Shown here piece by piece: positions 1 through 12,369 of a stretch of 64,000 nucleotides of DNA. Both the position numbers and the translations under genes were made by a program. Within the stretch, counting starts at the first letter, position 1. Each line of letters starts with the position of its first letter. The notes below the pieces were generated by a model. That model did no database searches. It was not told where the DNA came from and saw only the letters and a list, made by a program, of their open reading frames with translations. This DNA comes from Hygrocybe punicea (Eukaryota > Basidiomycota > Agaricomycetes > Agaricales > Hygrophoraceae): NCBI GenBank assembly GCA_963556145.1, contig OY744472.1:372001-436000 (forward strand), in the 5' to 3' direction.

Positions 1-1222
1 CGAGTCTACGAGACCGACCGACAATTTATTGCAGAGTCCATCCCAAATTTCCCATTCATTTTCCCGCCCTTATCCTTACCGCCCTGTATCGCATCACTTC
101 GTGGTAAGTTGTGTTATCTAAATTCAAGTGATGACTTGATATTTCATTGCGGCAGACCCGACACCCGACACCTCGCCTTTGGTCCCAGCAGGCGAAACCA
201 GGGACTCGATCTTCGAAAGACTCGACCTGTCCTTGCTTATACCCAGTCCTCCGCCATTCTCTCAGTTAACGCCAAACGCCATAAGCTGCGAATACCTACT
301 GGAATGGCATAAAATTCTTAGCTCTGCTCGAAGCCACTACAATATCGGGGTACCGCTGAGGCCGTTGTGGTGCGGCCACAAACGTCTTTTCGGAAGACAA
401 GAAATTTGGGCCGTTGCAATTCTCATGCGTAACATCTATGGGCAATTTTGGCAACCGGAACTCTGTACGTTCCGTAGTAATTGTTGTGCCATTGCTCATC
501 AACCACAACAGCGGGCATTTTGGCTTCAACGGGCGAATATTTTGCATTCGGGACATTGGAAGACCCCCACCCCTCCTTTCTGGACTTTGTAAGTGCGCTA
601 TTATTACTTTTGCCATACATTCTCATTATCTTTCTAGGTTATCCAAGACCATGAACTTATGGTAGAACAACTCAAACAAAACGTCCTCGCGACGATTATC
701 CCTCGAGTTTACAGCGGGCGGTACGGACCGGTCAGGAAATTGTTGAAATACGTGAAGTCCAATCAGATCTGGAACCTCCCGGCTTGGGAGGTAAGTTTTT
801 TTAATTACTCATGGAACAATTTTTTCTCAACTGTGTACGGTGCAGCATGGCGTCGATATCCTCTTCGGGGGATTGATTATGGCCGATTTAATGAGGGATG
901 TATTTCTTGGCTCACACTCCTCCATTGCACGCCACTGGGAATACGGTTTCCTTGAGCGGCGACCCTATATTTCCAAGGATACTTTGGAAACGGCAGCGCA
1001 ACTTGTAAGGAAATGTTATTTTGCCCCACCTTCACTGAAATGTATTTTAAATTACAGTGCGTATATGTCGTTTGTCATGTAGTTTACCAGCAAGAATTCA
1101 CATGCTCTAATTATCAAGGTGTTGCGAAGGACGTCCGCGATATCATTAACGACATGTACAATGATCCCACGCAATTCGAGAGGTACCTGTTATTGGAGGC
1201 CGCCTGGGATCAGCGGCTTTAA
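1..1222 (+). CDS. Unidentified multi-exon gene, 3' part (5' end outside window)
   Basis: I do not recognise this protein. The segments 1-103, 156-464, 512-588, 638-790, 846-1004 and 1058-1222 join through GT-AG introns of 47-55 nt with matching phases and stay open to a TAA at 1220-1222, giving about 320 codons with no start in the window. The middle is rich in Ser/Pro and Phe. The C-terminal half holds a hydrophobic stretch (HGVDILFGGLIMADLM) and ends in LLLEAAWDQRL. No catalytic motif or membrane anchor is evident. It stops only 168 bp before the Plavaka transposase start and has the same intron style, so it may be a second gene of that element or an unrelated host gene. Confidence is good that it is coding and nil for function. 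Confidence 0.55.
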
Positions 1223-1390
1223 TTAGTTTCTCATTTACTGGGTTTAAATTTTCACCGCGTGGTTTTTTGATTACCACATCGTAATTGCAATCCAACCCAT
1301 CTCTAAACTTCTCCACAAAATTTCCTGTCGTCCATATGTTGATTTAATCCATCAATTATCGTAGAGCCTGCTGACTGTACTCTTCGACCC

Positions 1391-4300
1391 ATGGATCGTG
1401 GCTCTGCATTCGGTCAAACCTGCTCTTGCAGCAGAACTTTTTCCCACTTGGGAGCTTTTAGGAATCACCAGAACAACTGCAGGCACAGTAAAAGACGCCT
1501 GTCTAATGCGCTGGCGAAAGCGAAGGAGGCCTTAGCTGCTAGAAAACGGGACAGCATCGTATCTAACCCGAACCCGGAGCCTTGTCCGAGTGTTGACGGC
1601 GACCAGCGGGATCACTTTATTCCCCATATCCCTCCGCAGTCTTGGGACGCCGCCCCTTCTACGGAATCTGATATCGGTTTCGACGAAGCGAGACCTAAGA
1701 AACGTGTCAAAAAACTTCCTCTTCGCTTTCGGGTGGCCAGTCTGCAGATGCATGACAAGAAACTCGCCGATATTCTTCCTCAACCAGCCCCCGCGCTACC
1801 CCCTCCTGGCGTAGAAGCTACGGGTTCAGGTTCTCGAGCATCACCACCATTGACTACGCTTGACACCACTAATTCTGTTGAATATGGCGATTCTGGCGTG
1901 CGCGGTTGTATTCGCCGAATTCTTGATTCTGAAAAGAATTCATTTGGCATATTCCGTCGCTACCATGCAGAGAAATTCCCATCCCATGATCCTGAAGGCG
2001 AGGCGAACTTATGGTCCATGTCAAATATAGTGGGGGCCAACATGTCCAGGTCCAAAACCGTCGAGTCGGGCATCGGACACACCGATTCTTCACATGTCGA
2101 AAACTTCGGCCCATATCCCAATAAGAGTTCCTTCAGACTGGGTGAATGGTACTGGAACGGAGACAAGCAGAAGTCACAGCACGATTTCAAGCAGCTTTTG
2201 GACATTGTCGGAGATGAGGAATTTCAGCCAGAAGACGTTCGAACGACTCATTGGCAGAAGATCAATAACCAGTTGGCGCTCAACAACTGGGATAAAGATG
2301 AGTGGATCGACGACGATGCCGGATGGAGGAGTTCACCCGTCGAAATATCAGTTCCATTTGACCGCAACACGAGTAACCCTGGTGTTCGGGAATATGTGGT
2401 GGAGAAATTTCACTATCGTCCCTTGGTGTCAGTTATTCGGGAAAAGATGTCGAGACAATGTGACGATTTACACTTCCATTACGAACCTTACACACTTCTC
2501 TGGCAGCCCTCCGGTGACAGGGAAATTCGCCTTCATGGAGAATTGTACACATCACCGGCCTTCATCAATGCCCATGACGCTCTACAGAATTCACCCCCGG
2601 AACCTAACTGTGAACTCCCTAGAGTTATTGTTGCCTTAATGTTCTGGTCTGACGCCACTCACGTAACGAATTTTGGAAACACGAAACTCTGGCCATTATA
2701 CATGTTTTTCGGCAACGAATCGAAGTATCGACGGTGTAAGCCGTCGTCTAATCTATGCGAACATGTCGCCTACTTTGAGAGGGTATGCCTTCCATATCTC
2801 ATTCTCGCAGGTCTCGCACTAACGACTGAGTTTAGCTACCAGATGCATTCAAAGATTTTGCAAGCAAATACAGTGGCAAAAAGAAACTCAAACCGGAGTT
2901 TATGGCACACTGTCACCGTGAATGTGTTCATGCCCAATGGGAGATTCTCCTTGATGATGATTTTATACATGCCTATGAACATGGCATCGTGATCGAGTGC
3001 TGTGATGGGGTTGTACGCAGATTCTATCCTCGGATTTTTACTTATTCGGCGGACTATCCTGAAAAGTGAATGTCGTTTGTTCGCAAGTCGCTTCTAGCTT
3101 GGCTCACACCGTTGTCCTGCAGGATCCTTTTAGCTAGCATCCGCAACTTGGGAGGATGTCCATGTCCGCGTTGCACAATTCCATTATCAAATGTTCATCT
3201 AGTAGGCACTAAAAGGGACAGGAACAATAGGGTGAAGCTAGCTCGTGTCGACGATCGCCGCCATAGGAACTTGGTATCTCAGGCCCGACGGGCCATTTAT
3301 CAGCATAATTTTGCCGTTGACAGCGCACCCGTAGAGCGAATGCTCAAACCTAATTCATTTGTTCCCGCCTCTGTACGTCATTCGTCGGAGATCGGATGAG
3401 ATGACTTAACATTGACTGTGCGTTTCGCAGAACGCCTTTTCCAAGCGGCTTGCCCGTTTCGGTTTTAATTATTTCTTACTATTCGTGATCGATCTAATGC
3501 ACGAAATTGAACTCGGAGTGTGGAAATGCCTCTTCATTCACTTGCTTCGAATCCTGGAGTGTGTCGATGAAAACTTATTGCACGAATTGGATCGCCGGTG
3601 TGTTGTTGTCCTTGTACACTGGATATCTTGTAAAATTTTCAGGTTCCGACTTATTCCCACTTTTGGGAGAGACACAATCAGACGATTTACCTCTAATACG
3701 TCCGAACTGAAGAAAATGGCTGCAAGGAATTACGAAGATTTTTTGCAAGTAGGTATTGTTTCTTCCGGTATCAACAACATTAAAGGCTAAAGATTGTTAG
3801 TGCATTATTCCGGTTTTCGATGGCTTATTGCCAGAACCACATAACGGGAGAATCCTCAAACTCTTGTTCACTTTCGCTCACTGGCATGGGCTAGCCAAAT
3901 TGCGGATGCATACTGATGATACGCTGGATATCCTGGACAAGGAAACCACAGCCCTAGGGAAACAGCTTCGCGCTTTCCAATCGGAGACCTGTTCTGCTTA
4001 CAGCACGTATGAATTGAAACGCGAGATGGATGCCAGAAAGCGTCGTCAAGCAAAGAAGGAGCCGAAAGTTAGCTCATCGACGCCAGCGGGTGGTGACCAA
4101 AAGAATACAAACCAACGAAAACGGAAAGTCTTCAGCTTGCAGACTTACAAAGCTCACTCTTCCGGAGATTATGTCACTACTATCCAAACAGTTGGCACTA
4201 CAGATTCGTATACTTCACAAATTGTGGGTTTCAAGCTACTATTGCTATTTATTGATGAATATATTCTGTTCACAGGGAGAACTGGAGCATCGAAAACCTA

Positions 4301-5618
4301 AATCTTGGTACTGCAGGACAAGTAAGAAGAAATTTGTCCGACAATTAACTCAAATTGAGCGTCGGCGGACACGCATCAGACTTATTCGTCAACGAAAGAT
4401 GTCCGAACTCTCCGGAGCTAAGCAAAAGGAATTTGTAGCAGACAGTCCTGAAGCTCACCACCATATTGGTGCTGCTGAGAATAATCCAGAGCACATCGGT
4501 TCTTTTTTACGGCTACACACCGGAGATCCAGCTGTAAAGGTAGGCTTCAACGCCAAGGAAGGTTCCACACAGCTAATCTTCTGACAGGACTTCTGGTCGA
4601 AACTGAAAAGGCATATCTTGCCTCGTATAAAAGTCGTGTTGAATAGTGAGATGCCAATCAACGACGATATCATTGCATCCACGGGCTCTCGGAATGATGG
4701 CACTGCTGAACTTGATGGCATCCATTTCAAAGGCGACCGTATTTACCGACACAACATTATGCGGCTTAACTACACCACATACGACATACGACGCGCTCAG
4801 GATACGATCAACCCAAACACAGATCATCGCGACATTTTGCTCCTCTCTGCAGAAGGCACATTACGCCACCAATATCTGTATGCTCGCGTTCTCGGCATTT
4901 ATCATGCCAACGTTATCTATACTGGACCTGGCATGGTAGATTACCGTGCTCGACGCATCGAGTTCCTGTGGGTAAGATGGTTTGTGAACGTAGATGATAT
5001 GCCGGTACAGGCTGGCTGGGTCCAACGGCGACTTGATCGTCTCAAATTTCCCCCCATGAGCGGAGAAGACGCATTTGGTTTCGTTGACCCTAAAGATGTT
5101 TTACGTGGATGTCACTTACTTCCATCTTTTTCTGCGGGCATGCGACATGCGGATGGTGTGGGGATTTCGGAATGTGCTCAGGATTCGAAGGACTGGCACC
5201 AGTACTTCGTGGGTCGGTGGGTGATTACAAATGTCTGTCCTCGATTTATAATTAACTCGACGGTAGCTTTGTGGATCGGGACATGGTCATGCGCTACCAC
5301 TGGGGTCTGGCACCAGGACATGTCTACAGTCAAGGTGAAGATACCATTGTAGGCTTACGTGCCAGCGATGCCGAAGACGTTATTGACGACGAGAGTGATG
5401 ATGCTGGGGATGACTGGTCACCAAATGTTTCCGAAGGAGTCCACACAGAGATTCACAACAAAGAACACCCAGATGAGTCGGATAATTCTTCCAGAAGTGG
5501 TTCCGACAGCTCAGGTGATAGCGAAGGCTCAAATGAGGAAGCCCACGGCGATGAATTAGAACTAATGGCAGTGGACGAGATGTATGGTGATTCGCAAGAT
5601 CTTGACTTATATGAATGA
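1391..5618 (+). CDS. Plavaka-family (CACTA/CMC-like) DDE transposase, apparently intact
   Basis: Cut-and-paste transposase of the Plavaka group common in Agaricomycetes. Exons 1391-2782, 2836-3065, 3123-3372, 3431-3597, 3643-3748, 3801-4223, 4276-4539, 4588-5216 and 5267-5618 are joined by eight GT-AG introns of 45-58 nt. The phases agree at every junction and give one 1270-aa frame. It starts with a C2H2-like finger (CSCSRTFSHLGAFRNHQNNC), then a basic region (KKRVKKLPLRF). Family blocks follow: VIVALMFWSDATHVTNFG, the IRNLGGCPCPRC cysteine motif, LMHEIELGVWKCLFIHLLRI, FAHWHGLAKLRMHTDDTLDIL, YARVLGIYHANVIYTG and DRDMVMRYHWGL. The C-terminal 90 residues are acidic and Ser-rich. No stop or frameshift was seen, so it could be active. 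Terminal inverted repeats were not located. Family assignment is from remembered conserved blocks. Confidence 0.9.
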
Positions 5619-6204
5619 TCAGCGGCAGATTTATTGATGTGTTAACTGCTGTTTGAAAACATTCAAGGAGTGTCATTGACGTATGTTAAGCTCATTCCAT
5701 GCTTATGATATTGAACTTATTGAGAAGACAATGGATATGTCATGTGTTTTCGTTGCTACATTGATTCGTTGTTCAGTGTATGGTTGGTGTATAGTTGGTG
5801 TATAGTATCTGGATAAGTTCCTCTTGTTTGACTAAGATTCATGGGTTGTTACCCACAGCTTGGGGTACGGTTCGGACTTTTGCGGCCACACCTCTACACC
5901 GTACCTGTGTACGGATTTACACGGGTTCCAATCGTGGGTAGGTAGGTTTGGATTCTTTCTAATTTTACTGTGTATTCTACTTCATAGACGTCCCATTCGT
6001 TCGTGAGGTAAGTTTCTGTGTACTTTGAAAACCACTACTCATTATCTGAAAGAACAACTTGCCAGAAACGGGCCCAGACGACAACAGCAGCGGTAAACAA
6101 CAAGGATGATGATGACAGCGAGGAAGCGAGAGGGAGGCAAGCAGAGTGAAGGAAGGAAGGACCTATGAAAGCCGGTCAGTAGATCCCAGCCCGACTTCCC
6201 CGCT
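5619..6204. other. Non-coding 3' flank of Plavaka
   Basis: No gene seen. It holds an 11-bp direct repeat TTGGTGTATAG (5784-5794 and 5795-5805) and a short hairpin TGGGT-tgtt-ACCCA (5842-5855) beginning a GC-rich stretch to about 5945. These could belong to the right end of the Plavaka element or to another element end, but no matching inverted repeat was found on the left side. Confidence 0.35.
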
Positions 6205-6372
6205 GCTAGCTCACTAGACCGCATCAACGACGCCGGCGACGAACTACGAAAAAACCAACATGCCTACGACGACGACGACGAGAACGCCGACGTGGAGTGG
6301 GTACCAACAGGAGACCATGAAGAGGACGAAGACAACACCAAGGCGGTGGTGCACCCACGCCCGGGCTTTCAG
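6205..6372 (+). pseudogene. Acidic coding-like fragment
   Basis: One open segment reads SSLDRINDAGDEL followed by a Tyr-Asp-Glu-rich tract (HAYDDDDENADVEWV) and ends at a plausible donor (CAG|GTGTGA). Flanking frames are full of stops. It looks like a relic exon of an unidentified gene; a chance acidic reading of GA-rich DNA is the alternative. Confidence 0.25.
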
Positions 6373-6568
6373 GTGTGATGATAAAATATACAGATTAAAC
6401 CATGGCTTATGCACCCGTTCAGAGCCAATATCCGCGCAGTAACGTCCCTCTGGGGCGACGATAAGTGCACATCGTGCAATGGGCGCGGGCGTACAGAACG
6501 GCGACAGCAACAAGCAGGGCCATGAGAACGGACGTGCGAAGACAAGAACAACGGCATCGTGCTACTGG

Positions 6569-7215
6569 TTAGGTCTTTTCCTTCACCAAAGCCTCCACCG
6601 TCCCTCCCTCCTCCCTCAGCCCCTCCTCTCGTCTCTCGGCATCCTTCTTCTCTCGCTCGAGCCCCGCAATCAGCCGATGCAGCATCCGCAAGACCTCCCC
6701 ACTGGCCTTGTCCATGACACTCCGCGCCATACTCTCCTGCCGACTTTGATCTACCTCCTCAAGGTGCTTACATGCGCGCTCCAGCTCCCCCCCTTCTCCT
6801 TCTCCCAGCCTTTTAATACATTGCATCGCTTCTCCATCTCCCGTTCCGCGACATCTACCTGCTTCCCGAGCACCTCAACGAGCTCGTCACGCGCACGCGA
6901 GTCCACCTCGTACTGCGTGCACAACTCACTCTGCAGAGCCAGTTGCTTGCGCAAGTAACAATCAGGTCATCCTCTCGTGACCTCTTCTTGAAGTGCTTCG
7001 CAGCCTCGGCGTGGTGGCGTGGCGGGGATCATTGTCTACGGTGTATAGTATGTTGTGGCGTTTGCGCAGAACGGGTCCAGCTCGGGAGTTGCGTTGGAGT
7101 ACACGACAAGCTGCGATGTAGACTCATCGTTGATTTCCACTTCTGGAGTCTGGTCCGTGCTGCGGATCATTGTCTGGAAGACCGTGTCACCAAGTGTGCG
7201 GCTCCCTGTTCTTCG
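6569..7215 (-). pseudogene. Fragment of a long coiled-coil protein, broken
   Basis: Read on the minus strand. It begins with an open tract containing TPEVEINDESTSQLVVYSN and PELDPFCANATTYYTP, then a TAG (7036-7038) where a Gln codon would fit, then TMIPATPP. After another disrupted stretch come charged heptad-like segments (ARDELVEVLGKQVDVAEREM and LERACKHLEEVDQSRQESM, then RMLHRLIAGLEREKKDAERR) in two frames, which requires a frameshift near 6760-6820. The alternating charged and Leu pattern marks a coiled coil like those of cytoskeletal or spindle-associated fungal proteins; I cannot name the protein. Both ends are missing and at least one nonsense and one frameshift are present. Confidence 0.5.
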
Positions 7216-10200
7216 CCTTGGCCTGTCGCTGGCTGGGCGTTCTTTGCATTTCTGAGGTTGGCAGGGAGATTGAAACCATCACCCAATTTCACCATCACAG
7301 TCGACATTGCAAATTCACCACAGGATTTGACAGACGCCGTCCTGCGAACAAGTTGTACCTCGCACAACATCTTATCGTTGGCCAGGGAGCATCAGACCAC
7401 ATGCCATTGATGGGGCGAAGTTCTTATCATCGCTGAATATTTCGATTGTTGGTAGGACTCCCGTGCGGAGCAATATCCAACGGGGTGGAGACACACTCAC
7501 TGATTATATCCAGCGATGGCTCAGCCGCCTCTCTGACCGCGCCTTCGACTCCAGGTCTTTTGCGTGGCTTGACCACATTTGCCCAGCTTTGGTATTACAC
7601 GGGGGGCGATATTTACACCTCGAGAGTCCCGTTAAAACCTCGGATAACCCTGCATTTGCACGCCATTTTCTCAAGTTTAGTGTAGATTTATGACTCTTGA
7701 TTGATTTGCACAGCCCTATCGGGGTTTTATGCTCGATGCAGCACGACACTTGTAAGCTTCCTTCGTTTTATTTCCTCATAATCTCAACCCATGCACGACA
7801 TCTACATCATCATAGTTTCCCTATACCCGACATACAACGAACCCTAGATGCTATGAGTTATGTCAAGGCCCGCTCCGCCTCTCGATATGGTTGTTCGTCT
7901 TAACCACGCTCTTCGACAGATCAACATGTTCTGTTGGCACATCAGACAGCCAAAGCTTTCCCCTCTCTATTGCCGAGTTTCCCGAACTGGGGCATATTCG
8001 TCGAACGAGGTGTACACCCCCGGCGACGTGCAAGATATTGTCGTATATGCCGGTGCCGTGAGCACGACCCTCCCCTCACGTAGAGTGTACCCTGACCAGA
8101 CTCCCTCTGTAGCGAGGCATTGACTTCCTAATGGTGGGCTTTCCCCGCCCCAATACGCAGGCTGTATGTACCATCAAATAACATGCAGGAGATAGACACC
8201 CCAGGTCATACTGCAGCTATTTCCGCCTCACACCCGGAATATATCGCGTGTAACTCCGCCAATGAACCTCCTGCTGGCCAACTGCGCATTGCATCCCCCG
8301 GAGTGGCCAACTTCACTGCTTCGCTCATCTCTGTCGTGGCGAAGACTCTGCCATCAAAATTTTCAGCGTGGCGATGAATGGAACACGAACTGTTATGCGA
8401 ACGACAACGAGACACAGGCAGAATTGAAGCGAAGTGGACAGACGCTGGAGGAAGCGTTGGATGTTTTCACGCAGGGGACGCATCATGCACTTTTGGCGGT
8501 GGGGAAGACGCCTGTTGTGTGGGAAGGTCGGTTAGTGCTGACACGATGTCCTGTTTGCTCACAACATTGTTGTTAGAAATTGTTTTAAATCACAAAGTGA
8601 CTTTGGATAAGAACACTGTCATGTTCGTGTTGCCAAATTTTCGGGACCAAAATTCCACGCTGGACGCTTTGGGTTTGGATCTCATCCAACAGTGCCGCTG
8701 CCGTGGTCGCAAAGAACTTCCGGATTATTCTTGCGCCCTCCAACTATTTCTGCTTGGTTCACGAACACATGAACTTTTGAAATGCGGTAGTCCGGTTTAG
8801 ACGTGTATCAATAGGACTGCGGAGGTGGCTGGGAAATAGCCCAACCAGGTAAATTATTTACTGACTAACGAGATGTCATGACTTACCTCTGATACTAATA
8901 ATAGCTGTGATCCATTCAAAACTTGGTCAGAGGTATGGTTTTTTTCTCCTGTTTCTATTTTCCGCAGCAATATATGCAGAGTTCCATTTGGTAACAGGAG
9001 GCGAAGAGCTTTTCCTCGAAAGTGGTTTGTTAGCCACCGTAAAGGCAGAAGACCTGTGCGAATCTGGTGCATTGATCCCTCCCGATGGCGATGCCGGTGG
9101 ACCCGGTTCCCCGTCTTTCTCCTTCACCCCCATCCCCAGGATTTTCTTCCGGCGACTTCAAGTTCGAGAGTCCTTCGCACCCTCCCTTGCAGCCATGCAG
9201 TGCTATCTTCGATTCATATTCCACAGCACCATTCTCTATCGAATCACCTCACCGCCACTCACCCTTACCTTCAAACAACGAAATCGGGAGCGTGGTGCTC
9301 TCGTCATCGCCTGTATCACGCAGCTCGCCCTCATCAACCTTTACTTTCGAACACCGAGATGTCCAACACAGCTTCTACATCTGCTGTGACGTTTTTCAAC
9401 ATGGAATGTGAAGCCAATTCCTATCCGCCAGTGAGTCGCGGTGCATCTTCTGGGTCATCGCAGGTCGCAAACTGGAAACTCCCGTGAACCGAGCACGTTT
9501 CTTCGATCAGGCTCCTTCCGCGAGGCGAAGTAGTGTTTTTCCGTCACCTACATCCCCAACAACAAACAAAATATCCAGCCTGTGCCTTTGGGCTGAGGGA
9601 ATGTCATCATACAACTTGTCATTCGACGCCTTGAGAGCCACATCTCTCCGTTCACTCTCACCGATCACCATTCAAATTAAACTATCCCTCCCATCAATTG
9701 ACGATATTCATAGCCTGCCCACACTCCATGGTTTTCATGGTTCCGTCACTTTCAATGCCCCATGGCCTTCTTCAGCCAAGTGCGTTACCGGGTCTATGTT
9801 GGAAAGGCTCGCATCTCCGAGGAGGCCGAAACTCTTCAACTAGTCGCGTCTAGTATATCTATGGCGATATGGCGAAGGTTCCTTCACACAGAATCGTCTC
9901 TCAGCAGGAGTCGATGGCTTGATGCAAGTACGCATACACCACAGATGTTTTCCACATGCTCGCCGTATACTGATCCACGTGTCTATTAATTAGCTTTGCA
10001 GACCACTATAACACAGGAATTCATCATTGACGGCCATCTTCTGGCCCTCGTCTTCTACGACCTGGAACGGAGAGCCAGCAGTTCTTCACCGGCCGCCCAA
10101 CTCACAGGATTCACTCCATACCGGACTGACGATACCGCTGCCGTACATGTCCCCAAATATTGCCTTTCCCTTAATCCATTTCCCTCCCACGAACTCATTT

Positions 10201-10615
10201 TAGCCGATTTTGGTGGATATCAACTTCCAGTCATACACCTTTGATCCTCTCGTAAACATCATCTCATCACAGACGCAACTTGTTCTTGGCGGTAAGACCG
10301 TGTTTCGTCTGCTGAAAATTTTGTCACATAATTAAAAATCTCGCCTTGTCGATGCAGGCGAACAATTGCTTTGGACCGAATAATCTTCTCCAGAGAACCT
10401 CGATTCGATCGTCTGGCCTCGCGCCGCCAGCTCCGCTGAGGTTTTCTGGACGGGGCGACGCCCCCCAGTGGTCGCGTGCGTAACATTGCTAGCGCGCTTC
10501 CGCGGTTGCACGACTTACGGTACCGGATGGTGCGCCGGGACATCAAGGCTATCTCGTTGCAGCCGTATTGGTGTGTGTTGAGGCCTGGAACTTGTGATGT
10601 TGGCGCTTGGAGTGA
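7210..10615 (+). pseudogene. GH20 beta-N-acetylhexosaminidase pseudogene, interrupted
   Basis: A secreted exo-hexosaminidase (GH20) relic, collinear from N- to C-terminus but in shifting frames. Recognisable blocks: KPSPNFTITVDIANSP (about 7270-7320), RGLTTFAQLWYYTGGDIYTS (about 7565-7620), RTLDAMSYVK (7837-7866), GAYSSNEVYTPGDVQDIVVY (7991-8050), EIDTPGHTAAISASHPEYIA (8186-8245), and RGDEWNTNCYANDNETQA holding the catalytic Asp-Glu pair (8370 onward). TPVVWE, EIVLNHKVTLDKNTV after a short intron, and CDPFKTWSE (8911-8937) follow. The C-terminal part resumes at 10357: GEQLLWTE, a TAA, SSPENLDSIVWPRAASS, and LPRLHDLRYRMV to LRPGTCD. The first Gly of the usual GGDE is Arg here. Frameshifts, a TAA in place of a Gln codon and a 1.36-kb insertion make it dead. 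Neighbours are other gene fragments. Confidence 0.8.
9006..10362 (+). other. 1357-bp insertion inside the GH20 pseudogene
   Basis: GH20 homology stops after FHLVTGGEEL at about 9010 and resumes at 10357. Both junctions carry the 6-bp GGCGAA (9000-9005 and 10357-10362), like a target duplication. The insert holds Ser/Pro-rich coding-like reading (SPSPPSPGFSSGDFKF at about 9112; SLPTLHGFHGSVTFNAPWPS near 9712) and FVIDG-like segments near 10020-10120 (IIDGHLLALVFYDLERR), in several frames with stops. This looks like a decayed gene fragment of unknown identity carried in. No terminal repeats or transposase were seen. Confidence 0.45.
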
Positions 10616-10669
10616 AACTCCGACTGGACATGCGTTTAATAAGACGTCTATGGGTCTAACTTTTTTTTC

Positions 10670-11960
10670 TACAGACTTGAATTGACTTAGAAGTGCCTTG
10701 GATAGTGAAGGCACCTGGCTCCGCAAAAGCGTGTAAGGAGACTCTTCGACATCCATAGTCTCATTATCACGTTTCCTCTTTCCGCGGATATTGGAATCGG
10801 CATCCTTGGCTTGAGGATGGCCGCTATAGACGGCTGTCTGGTTGAGAAGCACGACATAGGTTGCCCAAACTTCAAGGCGGACTGTCTCTTCGCGATCACC
10901 AAAGCGGGAGATGAGGACAGGTGACACTTCCTTGTATATCGACACAAGAAGTTCTGGGCGCGTGCTCACAATGGCCGCCAGCAATTTGGTGGCTGACCGG
11001 CGTATTTTGTAAGAAGTGTCTTCGTCGTCAGAGTACCTGATCCAAGACCATGTTTCAGAGGCAAAATGTAATTGAGATATATATTACACTCACCCATCGA
11101 GCCCTGCGTCGTCGTCGTCATCATCGCCTTCGGCGTCAGCCATGTCTTCGTCTTCGTCTCCCTCATCACCAGCATAATTCTGTTGTTACGATGGTCAACA
11201 GGAATGAAAACATCGATTGTCGTGCCAAGAACTTACCGGATCATGTTTAATGAACTGATTCCCAACCAGCACGATTGAGTTGAGGAAGAGAGTGATCTCG
11301 GCAGGGCACCGAAGTACGAGTGCTTCCAGAGCCTGCCATATCTTCACGTCAGTACGATGACTTGCCTTGATGAACACAAATTTGCCTGAAGTCCACTCTC
11401 TCGGAGCTCGTCATCTTTTTGAACTGCTTTCAAAATCCCCGGAACGATATCTCCCAGTACAGGCGCAATTTGCAACGCTGAATGTCTCGCCACAGCCGCC
11501 ACGAGCTGCGAAGTTGTGCGTTGCTTTTCTACACTTGCCGAAGTGGTAAGAAAGGGGTACACAAAGGATTTCAGAAGTCCCCCAAATAGCTCGGGTTGAG
11601 ATGTTGGGATGAACTGCGCGAGGGTGATGATGGCGCGTTTTCGAACAACCGGACGTTGGTGGGCCAACAAAGGAGCTAGAACGGTTAGTGGTTGTGGGTT
11701 TAAAGTGGTGCTGGATAGGTTGGAGGGGAATCGGCTGATTAGGATGGACAGAATAGAGAGGGTTTCAATCAGTGTTTCAGGTGGGGTATCTGGCTGTAAT
11801 GGTGTTATATTAGTTGAGGACTGCCGAACGTGGTGGAAACAATACATACATTGGATACTTGTGCAAGAAGTTTGGGTGTTAACTTGGCGCACGCCGTCGC
11901 AGCAATCTTCCCATCTGGCGGTAGCTCGGCAGTGATGGTCTTCAACGCTATGGTATGACT
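10670..11960 (-). pseudogene. CAND1: CAND1/TIP120-like gene fragment (middle of gene only)
   Basis: CAND1 is a HEAT-repeat protein that binds unneddylated cullin-Rbx1 and exchanges SCF substrate adaptors. On the minus strand: LKTITAELPPDGKIA from about 11956, then after an intron PDTPPETLIETLSILSILIS and LAPLLAHQRPVVRKRAIITL, ALQIAPVLGDIVPGILKAV, an intron, LEALVLRCPAEITLFLNSIV, and an acidic linker (GDEGDEDEDMADAEGDDDDD). The last recognisable part is IRRSATKLLAAIVSTRPEL followed by PVLISRFGDREETVRLEVWA and LLRSQVPSLSKALLSQFKS. Introns have proper GT-AG ends, and the fragment starts right at an acceptor. Only about 320 residues of a protein usually near 1200 are present, and it abuts the GH20 C-terminus in opposite orientation. 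A truncated genomic copy, not a working gene. Confidence 0.8.
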
Positions 11961-12369
11961 CAATTAAGGAAATTTGCTTTCGGCCGTGGCAAGCTGGAAG
12001 CGCTTCAAGCTCAAGCCCAAGCTCTAGATCTAGCTCAAGGCCTTGGCCTCAAGCTTCATCATGATGAAGCCAAGTTCACCGTTTCAACGTCGCGCAGGAT
12101 AGAGCGTACTCTTTGGATTGCCGTGGATGATCGTCGAGGGGTCGGGTAGTGTCCGAAGAGGCACGAGCGAGTGAGTTTTGTGAGTTTGTTGTCAGTCGCA
12201 CTATTACTGATTTAAAGTTAACTCCGATTTTTTCTTTCTTTTCCCCCATCAGACTAAGACATTACTACCTTCGTCAGATCCGCGCTGTTTCTAGTAGTTT
12301 CTCGCCTACTCAGTATTCCAACCATTTCTATCTTGTCCTATGTCATTCAACCGCGCTCAACATATCCAG

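Noticed and set aside
5842..5945. GC-rich hairpin region as a second hAT end
   Set aside because: Only loose similarity to the hAT ends at 59913/60947; no matching partner end or 8-bp duplication was found.
7431..7700. Minus-strand reading that seemed to extend the coiled-coil fragment
   Set aside because: The plus strand here clearly encodes GH20 text (RGLTTFAQLWYYTGGDIYTS), so the minus reading is a shadow.
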